This document shows positions 35,759 through 45,153 of a stretch of DNA of 64,000 nt, piece after piece. Position 1 is the stretch's first letter, and every line of letters starts with the position of its first letter. The notes under the pieces were generated by a model. It had not been told where the DNA came from, did no database searches, and was given only the letters and a program-made list of their open reading frames with translations. Source of the DNA: Nitrospirota bacterium (lineage in GTDB: Bacteria > UBA2233); NCBI GenBank assembly GCA_011620345.1, contig WOZJ01000066.1, positions 19,228-83,227 of the forward strand, written 5' to 3'. Made by a program: the position numbers and the translations under genes.

Positions 35759-36877
35759 ATGAGATCCAACGAGACCCCCAAAGTATTCCACGTCCTTAGT
35801 TCTGTATCCAAGGGGGGGATGGAGCTTTTTCCCGTGATGCTGGCCAAAGCCCAGATTGCCTCCAAGATACATGCGAGCCTCGTGGCCCATGAATCCGGGT
35901 TTGTCCTTAAGCACGCCAGAGAATCTCACGTGCCCGTCTTTGACATTAAAGGCCAGGGCTCGCTCTTTAAGCGGCTTTTTGAGCTCTCAGGCCCATGCAC
36001 GGTGTTCCATGTCCACTACCCCAAGGATCTCTTTGTCGCATCGCTCGTAAGGCGACTTAAGCCCCAAGTTCGGCTTGTGTTCACCAAACACAGCGCCTCC
36101 AAGGGAACAAAGACGGACCCTTACCACAGGTTTTTGGTTTCCTCGATCGATGCCTTCGTGGCGAACTCTCGGTTCCTTGCCCAAAACTCCGCCGCGGTTT
36201 ATGGGATCCCTGAAGAACGCATCCCGGTCGTGTATTACGGATTAGACGAAGGAAGAATTCCTAAAAGGCCTGACGAGGCCAGGGTGGCCTTTCGCGCCAA
36301 GCATGCCATTCCTCAAGAGGCGTTTGTGTTCGGGCTCGTCGCGCAGTACTCTAGGTCCAAATGTCAAGATGTTTTTCTCAAGGCCATCGCCCTTTTGCTT
36401 TCTTCGCTTCCCAAAGGCCGTCCCCTTCCCCACTTCCTCATGGCCGGACCCGAGGCCGATGCGGGCTTCTTGGACGAACTCAAGGCGCTCGCGGCCTCCT
36501 TGGGGATCCAGGACCAAGTTCGCTTCCTGGACTTTCAGCCCAACGTGGGCCCGGTGTTTGCCTCGCTCGATTGCCTTGTGTTGCCGAGCAAAGAGGAGGC
36601 GTTCGGAATCGTGCTCTTGGAGGCGATGGCGCTCGGAAAGCCTTGCATCGTCACCCGGGCGGGCGGTGCGATCGAGGCCGTCGAGGATGGTAAGGCAGGC
36701 CTCTGGGTGGAGCCCATGGACAAGAAAGGCCTGGCGGGGGCGATGCTTCGCTTGCTTCAAGAACCAAAGCTTTCAGAAAGCCTGGGCGCTTTTGCTACAC
36801 TATGGGTACGCGAACGTTTCTCGATGGCACGCTGCGTTGAGGAGTATCAAAGGGTATATGAAAACCTCTTTGCCTGA
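35759..36877 (+). CDS. Glycosyltransferase family 4, tandem paralog of upstream gene
   Basis: 'GGMELFPVMLAKAQ', 'KEEAFGIVLLEAMALGKPCIVTRAGGAIEAVEDGKAGLWVEP'; shares 'KTDPYHR' and 'KC.DVFLK' with the upstream protein. Confidence 0.9.
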   Translation: MRSNETPKVFHVLSSVSKGGMELFPVMLAKAQIASKIHASLVAHESGFVLKHARESHVPVFDIKGQGSLFKRLFELSGPCTVFHVHYPKDLFVASLVRRLKPQVRLVFTKHSASKGTKTDPYHRFLVSSIDAFVANSRFLAQNSAAVYGIPEERIPVVYYGLDEGRIPKRPDEARVAFRAKHAIPQEAFVFGLVAQYSRSKCQDVFLKAIALLLSSLPKGRPLPHFLMAGPEADAGFLDELKALAASLGIQDQVRFLDFQPNVGPVFASLDCLVLPSKEEAFGIVLLEAMALGKPCIVTRAGGAIEAVEDGKAGLWVEPMDKKGLAGAMLRLLQEPKLSESLGAFATLWVRERFSMARCVEEYQRVYENLFA

Positions 36878-37937
36878 TCAGGCTAATGATGGTTCGGCTC
36901 AGACGAAGGCCGAAGCGCTCAAGGAGCGGCTTCGGGCGATCGCCCGCGGTCTGGGGCGCGCGAGCGTCTTGGTTGTCGGCGATGTCATGCTCGACCGCTA
37001 CCTGATGGGTGCAATCCAACGGATCTCGCCGGAAGCGCCCGTTCCCATCCTGGAGGTTGGACAGGAGACGCTCAAGCTTGGCGGAGCGGGCAACGTGGCC
37101 AAGAACATCCGCAGCCTTGGCGGAAACGTGCGCGTCTTCGGCATTATCGGCCAGGACGAAACGGGCGTCCGGCTTAAAGAGCTGGCCTCTTCGCTCGGGA
37201 TCGACCCGGAAGGGTTGATTTTTGAGCCAGGCCGGCCGACTACGCTCAAAACCAGGCTGATCGCCCACAACCAACAGCTCGTCCGGTTCGACATCGAGAC
37301 CAGGAGACCGATCGCGAAGCGCGCGGAGGAAAGGCTCAAAGGTCTTGTCGAAAAGGCGCTTCGCTCGGCGGACGCGGTGGTCCTATCGGATTACCGCAAA
37401 GGGACCCTGACACTCAAGATTTGCAGGTTTGTGCTGGAAATGGCCAAGGTTTTTGGTGTTCCCGTGTTCGTTGACCCCAAGCTAAGGTCGCCCGCGTTTT
37501 ACAAAGGGGCGTTTTGCATTACCCCCAACATCAAGGAGGCCCTCGAGCTTGCGAGGGTAGCGCCAGGCTTGAACGGGACGCAACGCTCGCTCGAGCTTGC
37601 GGGCAGAGGGCTTCTTAAGAGGTTTGCCTGCGAGTATGCGCTCGTGACCCGCTCGGAGGAGGGCATGAGCCTTTTTTCCAAGGAGGGGGGCCATTACCAT
37701 ATCCCCACGCAAGCAAGGGCGGTGCACGACGTAACGGGTGCGGGCGATACGGCCGTGGCCACGCTTGCCTTGAGCGTAGCCGCCGGCGCCGGCATGCTCG
37801 AAGCGACGCTCATGGCCAACCTAGCCGCCGGGGCCGTGGTCGGCAAGCTAGGGACGGAAGCGGTATCCCTTGAGGAATTGGCCGGGTTGATCGAAGGGGG
37901 GCGCTTCTTGGACGACGCCCCCTCGGTGATATTTTAA
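36858..37937 (+). CDS. hldA: D-glycero-beta-D-manno-heptose-7-phosphate kinase (canonical HldE-N/RfaE1-like copy)
   Basis: 'VLVVGDVMLDRYLMGAIQRISPEAPVPILEVGQE', 'TPNIKEALELA', 'ALVTRSEEGMSLF', 'VHDVTGAGDTAVATLAL', 'AGAVVGKLGTEAVSLEEL'. Start ATG 36858. Confidence 0.92.
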   Translation: MKTSLPDQANDGSAQTKAEALKERLRAIARGLGRASVLVVGDVMLDRYLMGAIQRISPEAPVPILEVGQETLKLGGAGNVAKNIRSLGGNVRVFGIIGQDETGVRLKELASSLGIDPEGLIFEPGRPTTLKTRLIAHNQQLVRFDIETRRPIAKRAEERLKGLVEKALRSADAVVLSDYRKGTLTLKICRFVLEMAKVFGVPVFVDPKLRSPAFYKGAFCITPNIKEALELARVAPGLNGTQRSLELAGRGLLKRFACEYALVTRSEEGMSLFSKEGGHYHIPTQARAVHDVTGAGDTAVATLALSVAAGAGMLEATLMANLAAGAVVGKLGTEAVSLEELAGLIEGGRFLDDAPSVIF

Positions 37938-37946
37938 GTAGGATTT

Positions 37947-38810
37947 ATGGCCTGGCATTCGATGACCGGCTTCGGGACAGCCTTTAAGAATCTTCCTCGG
38001 GGGAGGCTTGCGATTTCCTTGAAATCCCTCAACCTCAAAGGCTTGAGCGTGGTGTGTAGGGGGAATGTCCGCGACCTTGGCTTAGAGGCCGAGCTGGAGA
38101 AGCGCATCCGGCAAAAGATCCTCCGTGGCCGTGTCGAAGTGGAGATTATCGAAGAGCGATTGGGGGTGCTTGGGAATTTCGATGAAGAAAGGCTAAAAGA
38201 GCTGCATGCCGGCTTGGAACCCCTTTCTTTCAAGCTTGGGCTTCCGTTGGCGCTGTCGCTGGCCGAGTTGCTTACGTTTGGCATTAAGTCTGCGCAAGCC
38301 GACGGCAAGGGATTTTTTTCCAAGGAAGAGGTCATGGATGTGTTTGAGCGGGCGCTCGAAGCGCTCGTTGCCTCCCAACAGGCCGAGGGCCGTTCGCTTC
38401 TAAACGAGATAGGCCCAGCGCTCGAGGACATTCGATCCAGGCTGGAAGGCATCCTCAGGCTTTACGAAGCCGGCAGGGAGCATCTTGCCAAACAGCTTGT
38501 CCAGAAAATTCAAGAGCTCTTACGACCGGACGTTTCAAGAAACGAAATGCTGACCTTGGCGCTCGGCTACGTAGACCGCCATGCGATCGAAGAGGAGCTA
38601 GCCCGCGCTAAGGCTCACACCCTGCGAATCGCCCAAATCCTTCAATCGGAAAGCTCCCAGGGCTTGGCGCTGGGCTTTTTTTGTCAAGAGCTTTTGAGGG
38701 AGGCAAACACGATGGCTGCAAAGTCTGTATCGGCCGAGATCACCGAGCATGTTGTGGCCATAAAGTGTCGAATCGAACAGATAAAGGAGCAGGCCCAAAA
38801 CCTGGCCTAA
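37947..38810 (+). CDS. yicC: YicC family protein (putative endoribonuclease)
   Basis: 'MTGFGTAFKNLPRGRLAISLKSLNLKGL', C-term 'LGFFCQELLREANTMAAKSVSAEITEHVVAIKCRIEQIKEQAQN'; upstream of gmk. Confidence 0.94.
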   Translation: MAWHSMTGFGTAFKNLPRGRLAISLKSLNLKGLSVVCRGNVRDLGLEAELEKRIRQKILRGRVEVEIIEERLGVLGNFDEERLKELHAGLEPLSFKLGLPLALSLAELLTFGIKSAQADGKGFFSKEEVMDVFERALEALVASQQAEGRSLLNEIGPALEDIRSRLEGILRLYEAGREHLAKQLVQKIQELLRPDVSRNEMLTLALGYVDRHAIEEELARAKAHTLRIAQILQSESSQGLALGFFCQELLREANTMAAKSVSAEITEHVVAIKCRIEQIKEQAQNLA

Positions 38811-38820
38811 GGAGGTATCG

Positions 38821-39450
38821 ATGCTGTTTGTCCTGTCCGGCCCTTCGGGAACGGGAAAGACCACGCTCTGCAGAATGCTGACCCAAGCCTGCCCAAAAGA
38901 GTTCTGGTTCTCTGTTTCCCATACGACCCGCCCGAGACGGCATATGGAGGAAGACGGGAAAGACTACCATTTTGCTTCCGAAGAGGCATTCCAGGACATG
39001 ATCGCCAAGGACGCGTTCCTCGAATGGGCGAAAGTTTACGACGCTTACTACGGGACAGCCTTGTTTCCGGTGGAAGAAGCCCTGGAAAGGGGCTATAATG
39101 TTTTATTGGATATCGACGTACAAGGGGGCCTGGCCGTAAAAAAGGGGCGTGATGATGTTACGCTTATTTTTATCGTGCCTCCCTCGCTTGCAGCGCTCGA
39201 AGCAAGGCTCAAGGGCCGTGGTCGGGACGAGCCGGATGCGCTACGCAAGCGGCTTCAGGCCGTGATGGGCGAGATAGAGCGGGCCTTTGCCGCGTATGAG
39301 TACATCGTCGTGAACGACGAGCTTGGAAAGGCCCTTCAAGACGTGCTCGCCATCACTCAAAGCGCCCCGCTTAAGCTCAACAAGCGCAAGCAGGCCGTTT
39401 TAGAGGGCTTTCGGCAAGAGTGGGACCAAAAACAACCACGCTTAAAATAA
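38821..39450 (+). CDS. gmk: Guanylate kinase
   Basis: 'LFVLSGPSGTGKTTLCRML', 'VSHTTRPRRHMEEDGKDYHF', 'LLDIDVQGGLAVKKG'. Confidence 0.96.
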   Translation: MLFVLSGPSGTGKTTLCRMLTQACPKEFWFSVSHTTRPRRHMEEDGKDYHFASEEAFQDMIAKDAFLEWAKVYDAYYGTALFPVEEALERGYNVLLDIDVQGGLAVKKGRDDVTLIFIVPPSLAALEARLKGRGRDEPDALRKRLQAVMGEIERAFAAYEYIVVNDELGKALQDVLAITQSAPLKLNKRKQAVLEGFRQEWDQKQPRLK

Positions 39451-39469
39451 TTAAGACGAGGCAAAACCT

Positions 39470-39658
39470 ATGGCCCGTATTACCGTTGAGGATTGTTTGG
39501 CGAGAGAGCCTTCGATCTACGCGCTCGTCCACCTTACGATCAGGCGCGCAAGGCAGCTTCAAGAGGGCGATACGAGCGTCGTTCCTTCCCCTCACAAGCC
39601 GGTTGTTACCGCCTTGAGGGAGATCGCGGCAGGAAAGGTTCGTTTTCGTACCGCGTAA
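39470..39658 (+). CDS. rpoZ: DNA-directed RNA polymerase omega subunit
   Basis: 'MARITVEDCLAREPSIYALVHLTIRRARQLQEG', 'KPVVTALREIAAGKV'; between gmk and spoT. Confidence 0.9.
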   Translation: MARITVEDCLAREPSIYALVHLTIRRARQLQEGDTSVVPSPHKPVVTALREIAAGKVRFRTA

Positions 39659-39676
39659 GGTTCGAAAGTTTTCGCC

Positions 39677-41860
39677 ATGGTCCGCCTAGACGACATTATC
39701 GAATTGGCCAAGGCCAACAGCAAATCGATCGACGTCGACTTGATCAGGAAGGCTTACGTCTTCTCGGCCAAGGTGCACAGGAACCAACTCAGACTTTCGG
39801 GTGAACCCTACCTAGTCCATCCGCTGGACGTGGCCTATATCTTGGCGCACTTGCGTGGCGATGCCGCGACGATTGCAGCGGGTCTTCTTCACGACACGGT
39901 CGAGGACACGCTCACTACGCTAAGCGAAGTGGAGACGATCTTCGGCGAGGATGTCGCCCATCTCGTGGACGGCGTGACGAAACTTTCCAAAATCTCCTTT
40001 TCATCAAAGCAGCAAGGCCAGCTCGAGAGCCTAAGAAAGCTGGTCCTTGCCATGGCCAAGGATATCCGGGTCGTGCTCATCAAGCTGGCCGATAGGCTGC
40101 ACAACATGAGGACGCTGGGTTTTCTTCCCGGGGAGCGTCAATTGGCCATTGCACAGGAGACGCTCGACATCTACGCGCCTCTTGCGAACCGGCTCGGGAT
40201 TTATTGGGTCAAGGCCGAGCTTGAAGATTTGGCTCTACGCTACCTGGACCCGGAGGCTTACTACGAGTTGGCCATGCAGGTCGGCAAAAAGCGTGGAGAG
40301 CGGGAGGAGTATATCGCCAAGGTGTGCAAGGTCTTGAAGGATGAACTGACCAAGAACGGCATTCTTTGCGAGGTGATGGGGAGGCCCAAGCATTTCTACT
40401 CGATTTACAACAAGATGACCGCGAGGAATGTAGGGTTCGACCAGGTTTACGACGCGTTTGCCTTCAGGGTGATCGTCCCGACGATCAAAGATTGCTACGC
40501 GGCAATCGGGATCACCCACGCCATGTGGAAGCCTATACCCGGCCGGTTCAAAGACTACATCGCGTTCCCGAAGGCCAACGGATACCAATCGCTCCACACC
40601 ACCGTGTTCGGCCCCGAAAAAGACCGGATCGAGATCCAGGTTCGGACTGAGCAGATGCACCAGGTCGCGGAGGAAGGGATCGCCGCACACTGGCAGTACA
40701 AAGAGGGTCAGCCAGAGCTTGCCGAAGAAGAGCGCAGGCAGTTTACCTGGCTTCGTCAAACGCTCGAGAACTACCAAGACTTAAAAGACCCGGCCGATTT
40801 TTTGGAGAACCTAAAGTTAGACCTCTTCCCGGAAGAGGTCTACGTATTCACGCCCAAAGGGGACATCAAAGAATTGCCCAAAGGCGCTTGCCCGATCGAT
40901 TTCGCGTTTGCCGTCCATACCGAGGTAGGCATGCATTGCATCGGGGCAAAGGTAGACGGCCGGCTCGTTCCTTTGGACTATCCCCTCAAAAACGGCGACG
41001 TCGTCGACATCATGACCTCCACGCACGCCCACCCGAGCAGGGACTGGCTTACCTACGTAAAAACCTCCAAGGCGAAGTCCAAGGTCAAGGCGTTCGTAAA
41101 CCTCCAGCAGCTTGCCCGTCAGGCGGGCCTAGGAAGGGAAATTCTCGAAAAAGAGATGCGAAAGCTTGGGTTTGCCTTGAGCCTGCTTTCCAACTCGGAC
41201 GTGATCGAACAGGTTCTTTCGTCGTTTCGCATCAAGGAGCTCGATACGCTGTTCGCCCAAATTGCCCAAGGCAATGTCTCCGTCCGGGCCGTGATCGAGA
41301 AGATCGCGGAGATCAAGAAGCTGGAGATCGCGCCTTCCAAAGAAGAGGGAGTCCAAGGCAGACAAAGCCCCGTCGTAAAGCCTTCGTTGAGGCAAGGCTC
41401 TCCTGTGAGGGTTGACGGGATCGACAACGTCCTGGTTCGTTTTGGGAGTTGCTGCGGGCCCGTCGTGGGCGATACGATCGTCGGGTTTGTCACGCGAGGC
41501 CGCGGGGTTACGATTCACGCGCACGATTGTTCAAGGATTGCCGGCGCCGACCCCTCCAGGCTGATTCAGGCGAACTGGAGCCTTGCCGGGCCGCTCAGGA
41601 CGTCCGTTGAGGTCCGAGTGACTTCCAAGGACAAGCAAGGCCTTTTGGCCGAAATCTCCAAAACGATCTCGCTTGCCAAGGTGAACATCTCCAAGGCCCA
41701 AGTCTACACCACCCCACAAAAGGTTGCGGTCCAGCATTTTACGCTGGACGTCGAAAGCCTAGATCAGCTCAACCGCGTTCTAGAGGCCATCCGCCAGGTA
41801 AAAGGAGTGATTGAGGTCGAGCGTCTCAAGCGTGGATACGCCCAGGCGCTGAACCGATGA
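39677..41860 (+). CDS. spoT: Bifunctional (p)ppGpp synthetase/hydrolase (RelA/SpoT)
   Basis: HD 'AAGLLHDTVEDTLTTLSEVETIFGEDVAHLVDGVTKL', synthetase 'RNVGFDQVYDAFAFRVIV' and 'GIAAHWQYKEG', TGS and ACT regions. Confidence 0.96.
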   Translation: MVRLDDIIELAKANSKSIDVDLIRKAYVFSAKVHRNQLRLSGEPYLVHPLDVAYILAHLRGDAATIAAGLLHDTVEDTLTTLSEVETIFGEDVAHLVDGVTKLSKISFSSKQQGQLESLRKLVLAMAKDIRVVLIKLADRLHNMRTLGFLPGERQLAIAQETLDIYAPLANRLGIYWVKAELEDLALRYLDPEAYYELAMQVGKKRGEREEYIAKVCKVLKDELTKNGILCEVMGRPKHFYSIYNKMTARNVGFDQVYDAFAFRVIVPTIKDCYAAIGITHAMWKPIPGRFKDYIAFPKANGYQSLHTTVFGPEKDRIEIQVRTEQMHQVAEEGIAAHWQYKEGQPELAEEERRQFTWLRQTLENYQDLKDPADFLENLKLDLFPEEVYVFTPKGDIKELPKGACPIDFAFAVHTEVGMHCIGAKVDGRLVPLDYPLKNGDVVDIMTSTHAHPSRDWLTYVKTSKAKSKVKAFVNLQQLARQAGLGREILEKEMRKLGFALSLLSNSDVIEQVLSSFRIKELDTLFAQIAQGNVSVRAVIEKIAEIKKLEIAPSKEEGVQGRQSPVVKPSLRQGSPVRVDGIDNVLVRFGSCCGPVVGDTIVGFVTRGRGVTIHAHDCSRIAGADPSRLIQANWSLAGPLRTSVEVRVTSKDKQGLLAEISKTISLAKVNISKAQVYTTPQKVAVQHFTLDVESLDQLNRVLEAIRQVKGVIEVERLKRGYAQALNR

Positions 41861-43590
41861 GCGTCGCGTGGCGCAAGGCGTTTCTCGCTCCTGTATCGGC
41901 GTTTTTTCTGACCTGGATGCTTGCCTTGAGCTCAGCCAACGCCCAAGCCCCGGAGGATCCCGCCAACAAGGAGGCGGTGGCCTGCGGGGCGATGGTGGCC
42001 AGCTCTCATTCCTTGGCTACCCAAGCCGGGCTCGAAATTCTCAAGGCCGGCGGGAACGCCTTTGACGCGGCCGTAGCCGTCCAGTTTGCGTTGAACGTCG
42101 TCGAGCCGATGATGTCTGGCATCGGCGGCGGAGCTTTTTTTCTTGCCTACGAGGCAAAAACGAGGAAGGTGTTCGTGATCGATGCCAGAGAGCTTGCCCC
42201 GAAGAGCGCCCTTCCTCGCATGTTCTTGGATAAGGCAAAAAAACCCATTCCGTTTGCAACGCGCCATACATTGGGGACCGCCGTGGGCGTTCCCGGGACA
42301 CTCAAAGGCCTTGCCCTGCTGCACTCCAAGCTTGGCTCCATGCCATGGGCCGAACTGCTTACCCCCGCCCTTAGGCTTAGCCAAGAAGGCTTTGCAGCGG
42401 GAAGGACTCTAGGCAGGTATGCTGCGCTGTCGCGGGAGAAGGTCTGCTCCAAAGAGGCGGGCGGGGTCTTTTGCCCGGGCGATAGCCCCCTGAAGGCCGG
42501 AGGCTGGCTCGTTTTGCCCGCGCTCACCAAGACGCTCGAGGCCATCCAACGAAAGAAAGACGCCGCCCTTTACGAAGGCGAAATCGCTCGTGCGATCGTG
42601 GAGGCCGTACAAGCGAAGGGCGGAAGCATGACTCTAGAAGACTTAAAGGCATATAAACCAGAGGTTCGGCCCCCTTTGTGGGGGCGCTACAGGAATTACA
42701 GGGTTGCAAGCGTCGGCCCCCCGGGGGGCGGGCTTGCCGTCCTCGAGGCGCTCGGCATCTTGGAGGGCACGGATTTTCATGCAACACCCATCCGCTCGGC
42801 CAAAAAATATCACCTGCTTTTGGAGGCGATGCGTCTCGTGTTCGCCGACCGCTCCGCTTTCATGGGCGACCCTGCCTTTGTCGATGTGCCCGTGCGTGGG
42901 CTTTTGGACGAGAATTACCTTGCCGGCCGGCGTGCTTTGATCCGTATGGACAAAGCAAACGACAACGTGCATCCCGGAAAGCCTGCGTATTTTGGCGAGA
43001 CAACCCACTTCGTCGTGGCTGACGCGTGCGGCAACATCGCTTGCGTGACGTCTACGATCGAACAGCCGTTTGGGTCTGGAATTTACCTGAAGGAGCACGG
43101 CTTTTTCTTGAATAACGAGCTGACCGACTTCGATGCCACACCGGGAGGTCCCAACGAGCCAGGGCCATTTAAGCGCCCGATGAGCGCGATGGCCCCGACG
43201 CTTGTGCTTGAGCGCGGCGTTCCCGTCTTGGCGCTCGGTTCCCCCGGCGGGCCGACGATTATCGCGAGCGTCCTTCAGGTACTCATCCATCGGCTCGATT
43301 ACGGGCTCGGGCTCAAAGATGCGATCGAGGAGCCAAGGGTGTTCACTAGCGCCTACCCGTCGTTTGCCTATGAAAGAGGGGTTCCCAAGGACGCGATGGA
43401 AAGACTCCGTGCTCTCGGCCATGCCCCAAACCCACTCCCTACGGAGATCGGAAACGTCCAGGCGATTGAGCGCGACCCAAAATGGCATCGCTATACCGGG
43501 GCTTGCGATTCTACGCGCGAGGGCATGGCCGCAGGGCTCTCGAGACTTGACGATGCCCTTCCGGACGCCAAAGAAAGAAGGGGGCGTTGA
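41857..43590 (+). CDS. ggt: Gamma-glutamyltranspeptidase
   Basis: 'GGNAFDAAVAVQFALNVVEPMMSGIGGGAFFLAYEAKT', processing site region 'GETTHFVVADACGN', 'FGSGIYLKEHGFFLNNELTDFD'. Confidence 0.95.
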   Translation: MSVAWRKAFLAPVSAFFLTWMLALSSANAQAPEDPANKEAVACGAMVASSHSLATQAGLEILKAGGNAFDAAVAVQFALNVVEPMMSGIGGGAFFLAYEAKTRKVFVIDARELAPKSALPRMFLDKAKKPIPFATRHTLGTAVGVPGTLKGLALLHSKLGSMPWAELLTPALRLSQEGFAAGRTLGRYAALSREKVCSKEAGGVFCPGDSPLKAGGWLVLPALTKTLEAIQRKKDAALYEGEIARAIVEAVQAKGGSMTLEDLKAYKPEVRPPLWGRYRNYRVASVGPPGGGLAVLEALGILEGTDFHATPIRSAKKYHLLLEAMRLVFADRSAFMGDPAFVDVPVRGLLDENYLAGRRALIRMDKANDNVHPGKPAYFGETTHFVVADACGNIACVTSTIEQPFGSGIYLKEHGFFLNNELTDFDATPGGPNEPGPFKRPMSAMAPTLVLERGVPVLALGSPGGPTIIASVLQVLIHRLDYGLGLKDAIEEPRVFTSAYPSFAYERGVPKDAMERLRALGHAPNPLPTEIGNVQAIERDPKWHRYTGACDSTREGMAAGLSRLDDALPDAKERRGR

Positions 43591-43623
43591 AAATGACTCT
43601 AAGATCGTCTAAGCTTCCCTCGT

Positions 43624-44502
43624 ATGGCGCTTAGAGGGTCGCTCGAGGAAATGTCGTTTGGTGAATTGCTCGGCTGGATCTCCCTGGCTGGAAGGACGGG
43701 GACGCTTGTCGTTCGCGAAGGAAAGGCCGAAAAGCTCTTCACGTTCGAAAAGAAGCGCCTGATCGCCGCCACTTCCAACCTTGAGTGGGAACGTCTTGGT
43801 TCAATTCTGGTTCGAAAGAGGCTTGCCGACCCTCCAAGGCTCAAAGAAGCGCTCGCGTCCTCCGGCAAGCGGGGGGTGCGGCTAGGCAAGGCGCTGGTGG
43901 ACCTCGGGGTGCTCAGCGGAGAAGAGCTCTACTACCTTTTGATTCTCCAGGCGGACACGGTTGTTTTCGATATGTTCTTTTGGGAAACAGGACGTTTTGT
44001 GTTTTATTCAGAGATCAAAGCGTTCGAGCACCTGCACGACCTCCCCTTTACCCTAGACTATCTTCTGCTTGAAGGTGCCAGAAGGATGGACGAGGCTTTG
44101 GTGATCCGCAGCATGCTACCCTCTCCGTTTGTTACATTTCGAGTCGATCCCGCTCGTGTCGCCGATGATCCCTTCAAGCGGCGCATTCTCCTTGCTGCCA
44201 AGGAAGGGCTTTCGTTGGTCGAGATGATGGTTTCGATACCTCAGGCGGAGTTCTCCGTCCTAAGGGCCGCGTTTGAGCTCTTTAAAGAAGGAGCGGTTGT
44301 TCCCGGGCCGGAAAAAACGTTAGCCAACCTCCGAGACCCCCAGTTTTTCCTGGAGTTTTTAGAGCACGGCTGCAACGTGTGGAGGGCCAAGCGCCCCGAA
44401 GCGCCTTTCTTAAGGCCTCAAGAGGGGGGAGAGGTTCCGGACGACATCAAGCGCTACCAAAATTACTACGCAAGGCTTGCCTTAGAAGGGGCCAACGACT
44501 AA
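43624..44502 (+). CDS. DUF4388 (PATAN-like) domain protein
   Basis: 'LRGSLEEMSFGELLGWISLAGRTGTLVVREGKAEKLFTFEKKRLIAATS'. Confidence 0.8.
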   Translation: MALRGSLEEMSFGELLGWISLAGRTGTLVVREGKAEKLFTFEKKRLIAATSNLEWERLGSILVRKRLADPPRLKEALASSGKRGVRLGKALVDLGVLSGEELYYLLILQADTVVFDMFFWETGRFVFYSEIKAFEHLHDLPFTLDYLLLEGARRMDEALVIRSMLPSPFVTFRVDPARVADDPFKRRILLAAKEGLSLVEMMVSIPQAEFSVLRAAFELFKEGAVVPGPEKTLANLRDPQFFLEFLEHGCNVWRAKRPEAPFLRPQEGGEVPDDIKRYQNYYARLALEGAND

Positions 44503-44511
44503 GGAGGTCGC

Positions 44512-45120
44512 ATGCGGAAAAAGGGCAAAGAGATTGTTTTTGGGGTGCTATTTCTTGTTGTGTTTGGGGTCCGGGCCTTCGGGATGCAAACGCTTGGCCT
44601 CGAGACGACCCCCGTCTCTGTCCCATGGCCGACGTACGTGGGCTACTTAAACCAGGACGTCCAGAATGAGCAGGGTGCCTACTGGGGGTTTGTATGGCTT
44701 AGCCGGGTCTATTCCGATCCTGACCTTAGGCCCTCGATCGACCCAAACTTCGACCCTAATTTCCAAATGGTCGTTAATGCCTGCCTGGATATCCTAAGGG
44801 TGAACACGGCGACGATTGAAGCGGCGCTCGTGGCTGCGGGGCTCGAGCCCCCTGCAAGGGGCGATGCTATAGCGCCATGCACGAGCAACCCAAGGCCGGT
44901 GGATTGTCTGTATAGGTTCGCGCGCTCGAGCATCGGCAGGTACCGGGACAGGAGGCTGCTGCTCGAACAAAACGTCGACAAGGCCGCCGTTGACGGTGCA
45001 ACGCGGCAAACGCTCCTTCAGGCGTGGGAAACGCTCATGAAGAACTGGACGGACATCTCGGACCTCCTGTTCGAGTATACGGACGTTGGAAGGCCGGGAA
45101 GGCCGGGTGTTAGCGACTGA
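44512..45120 (+). CDS. Secreted hypothetical protein A
   Basis: 202 aa, N-terminal signal-like 'IVFGVLFLVVFGVRAFG', RBS AAGGAGG; no family recognised. Confidence 0.7.
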   Translation: MRKKGKEIVFGVLFLVVFGVRAFGMQTLGLETTPVSVPWPTYVGYLNQDVQNEQGAYWGFVWLSRVYSDPDLRPSIDPNFDPNFQMVVNACLDILRVNTATIEAALVAAGLEPPARGDAIAPCTSNPRPVDCLYRFARSSIGRYRDRRLLLEQNVDKAAVDGATRQTLLQAWETLMKNWTDISDLLFEYTDVGRPGRPGVSD

Positions 45121-45153
45121 CGGCCAGTAACCCTAAAGAAAGGCTAATTAAGC

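Noticed and set aside
31032-37937. Treating the two PfkB kinases as a frameshifted or split hldE
   Set aside because: Each is a full-length kinase with its own DVTGAGDT motif and they are separated by seven intact genes.
42643-43488. 281-aa minus ORF antisense to ggt
   Set aside because: Shadow ORF; no recognisable domain and the sense frame is a clear gamma-glutamyltranspeptidase.
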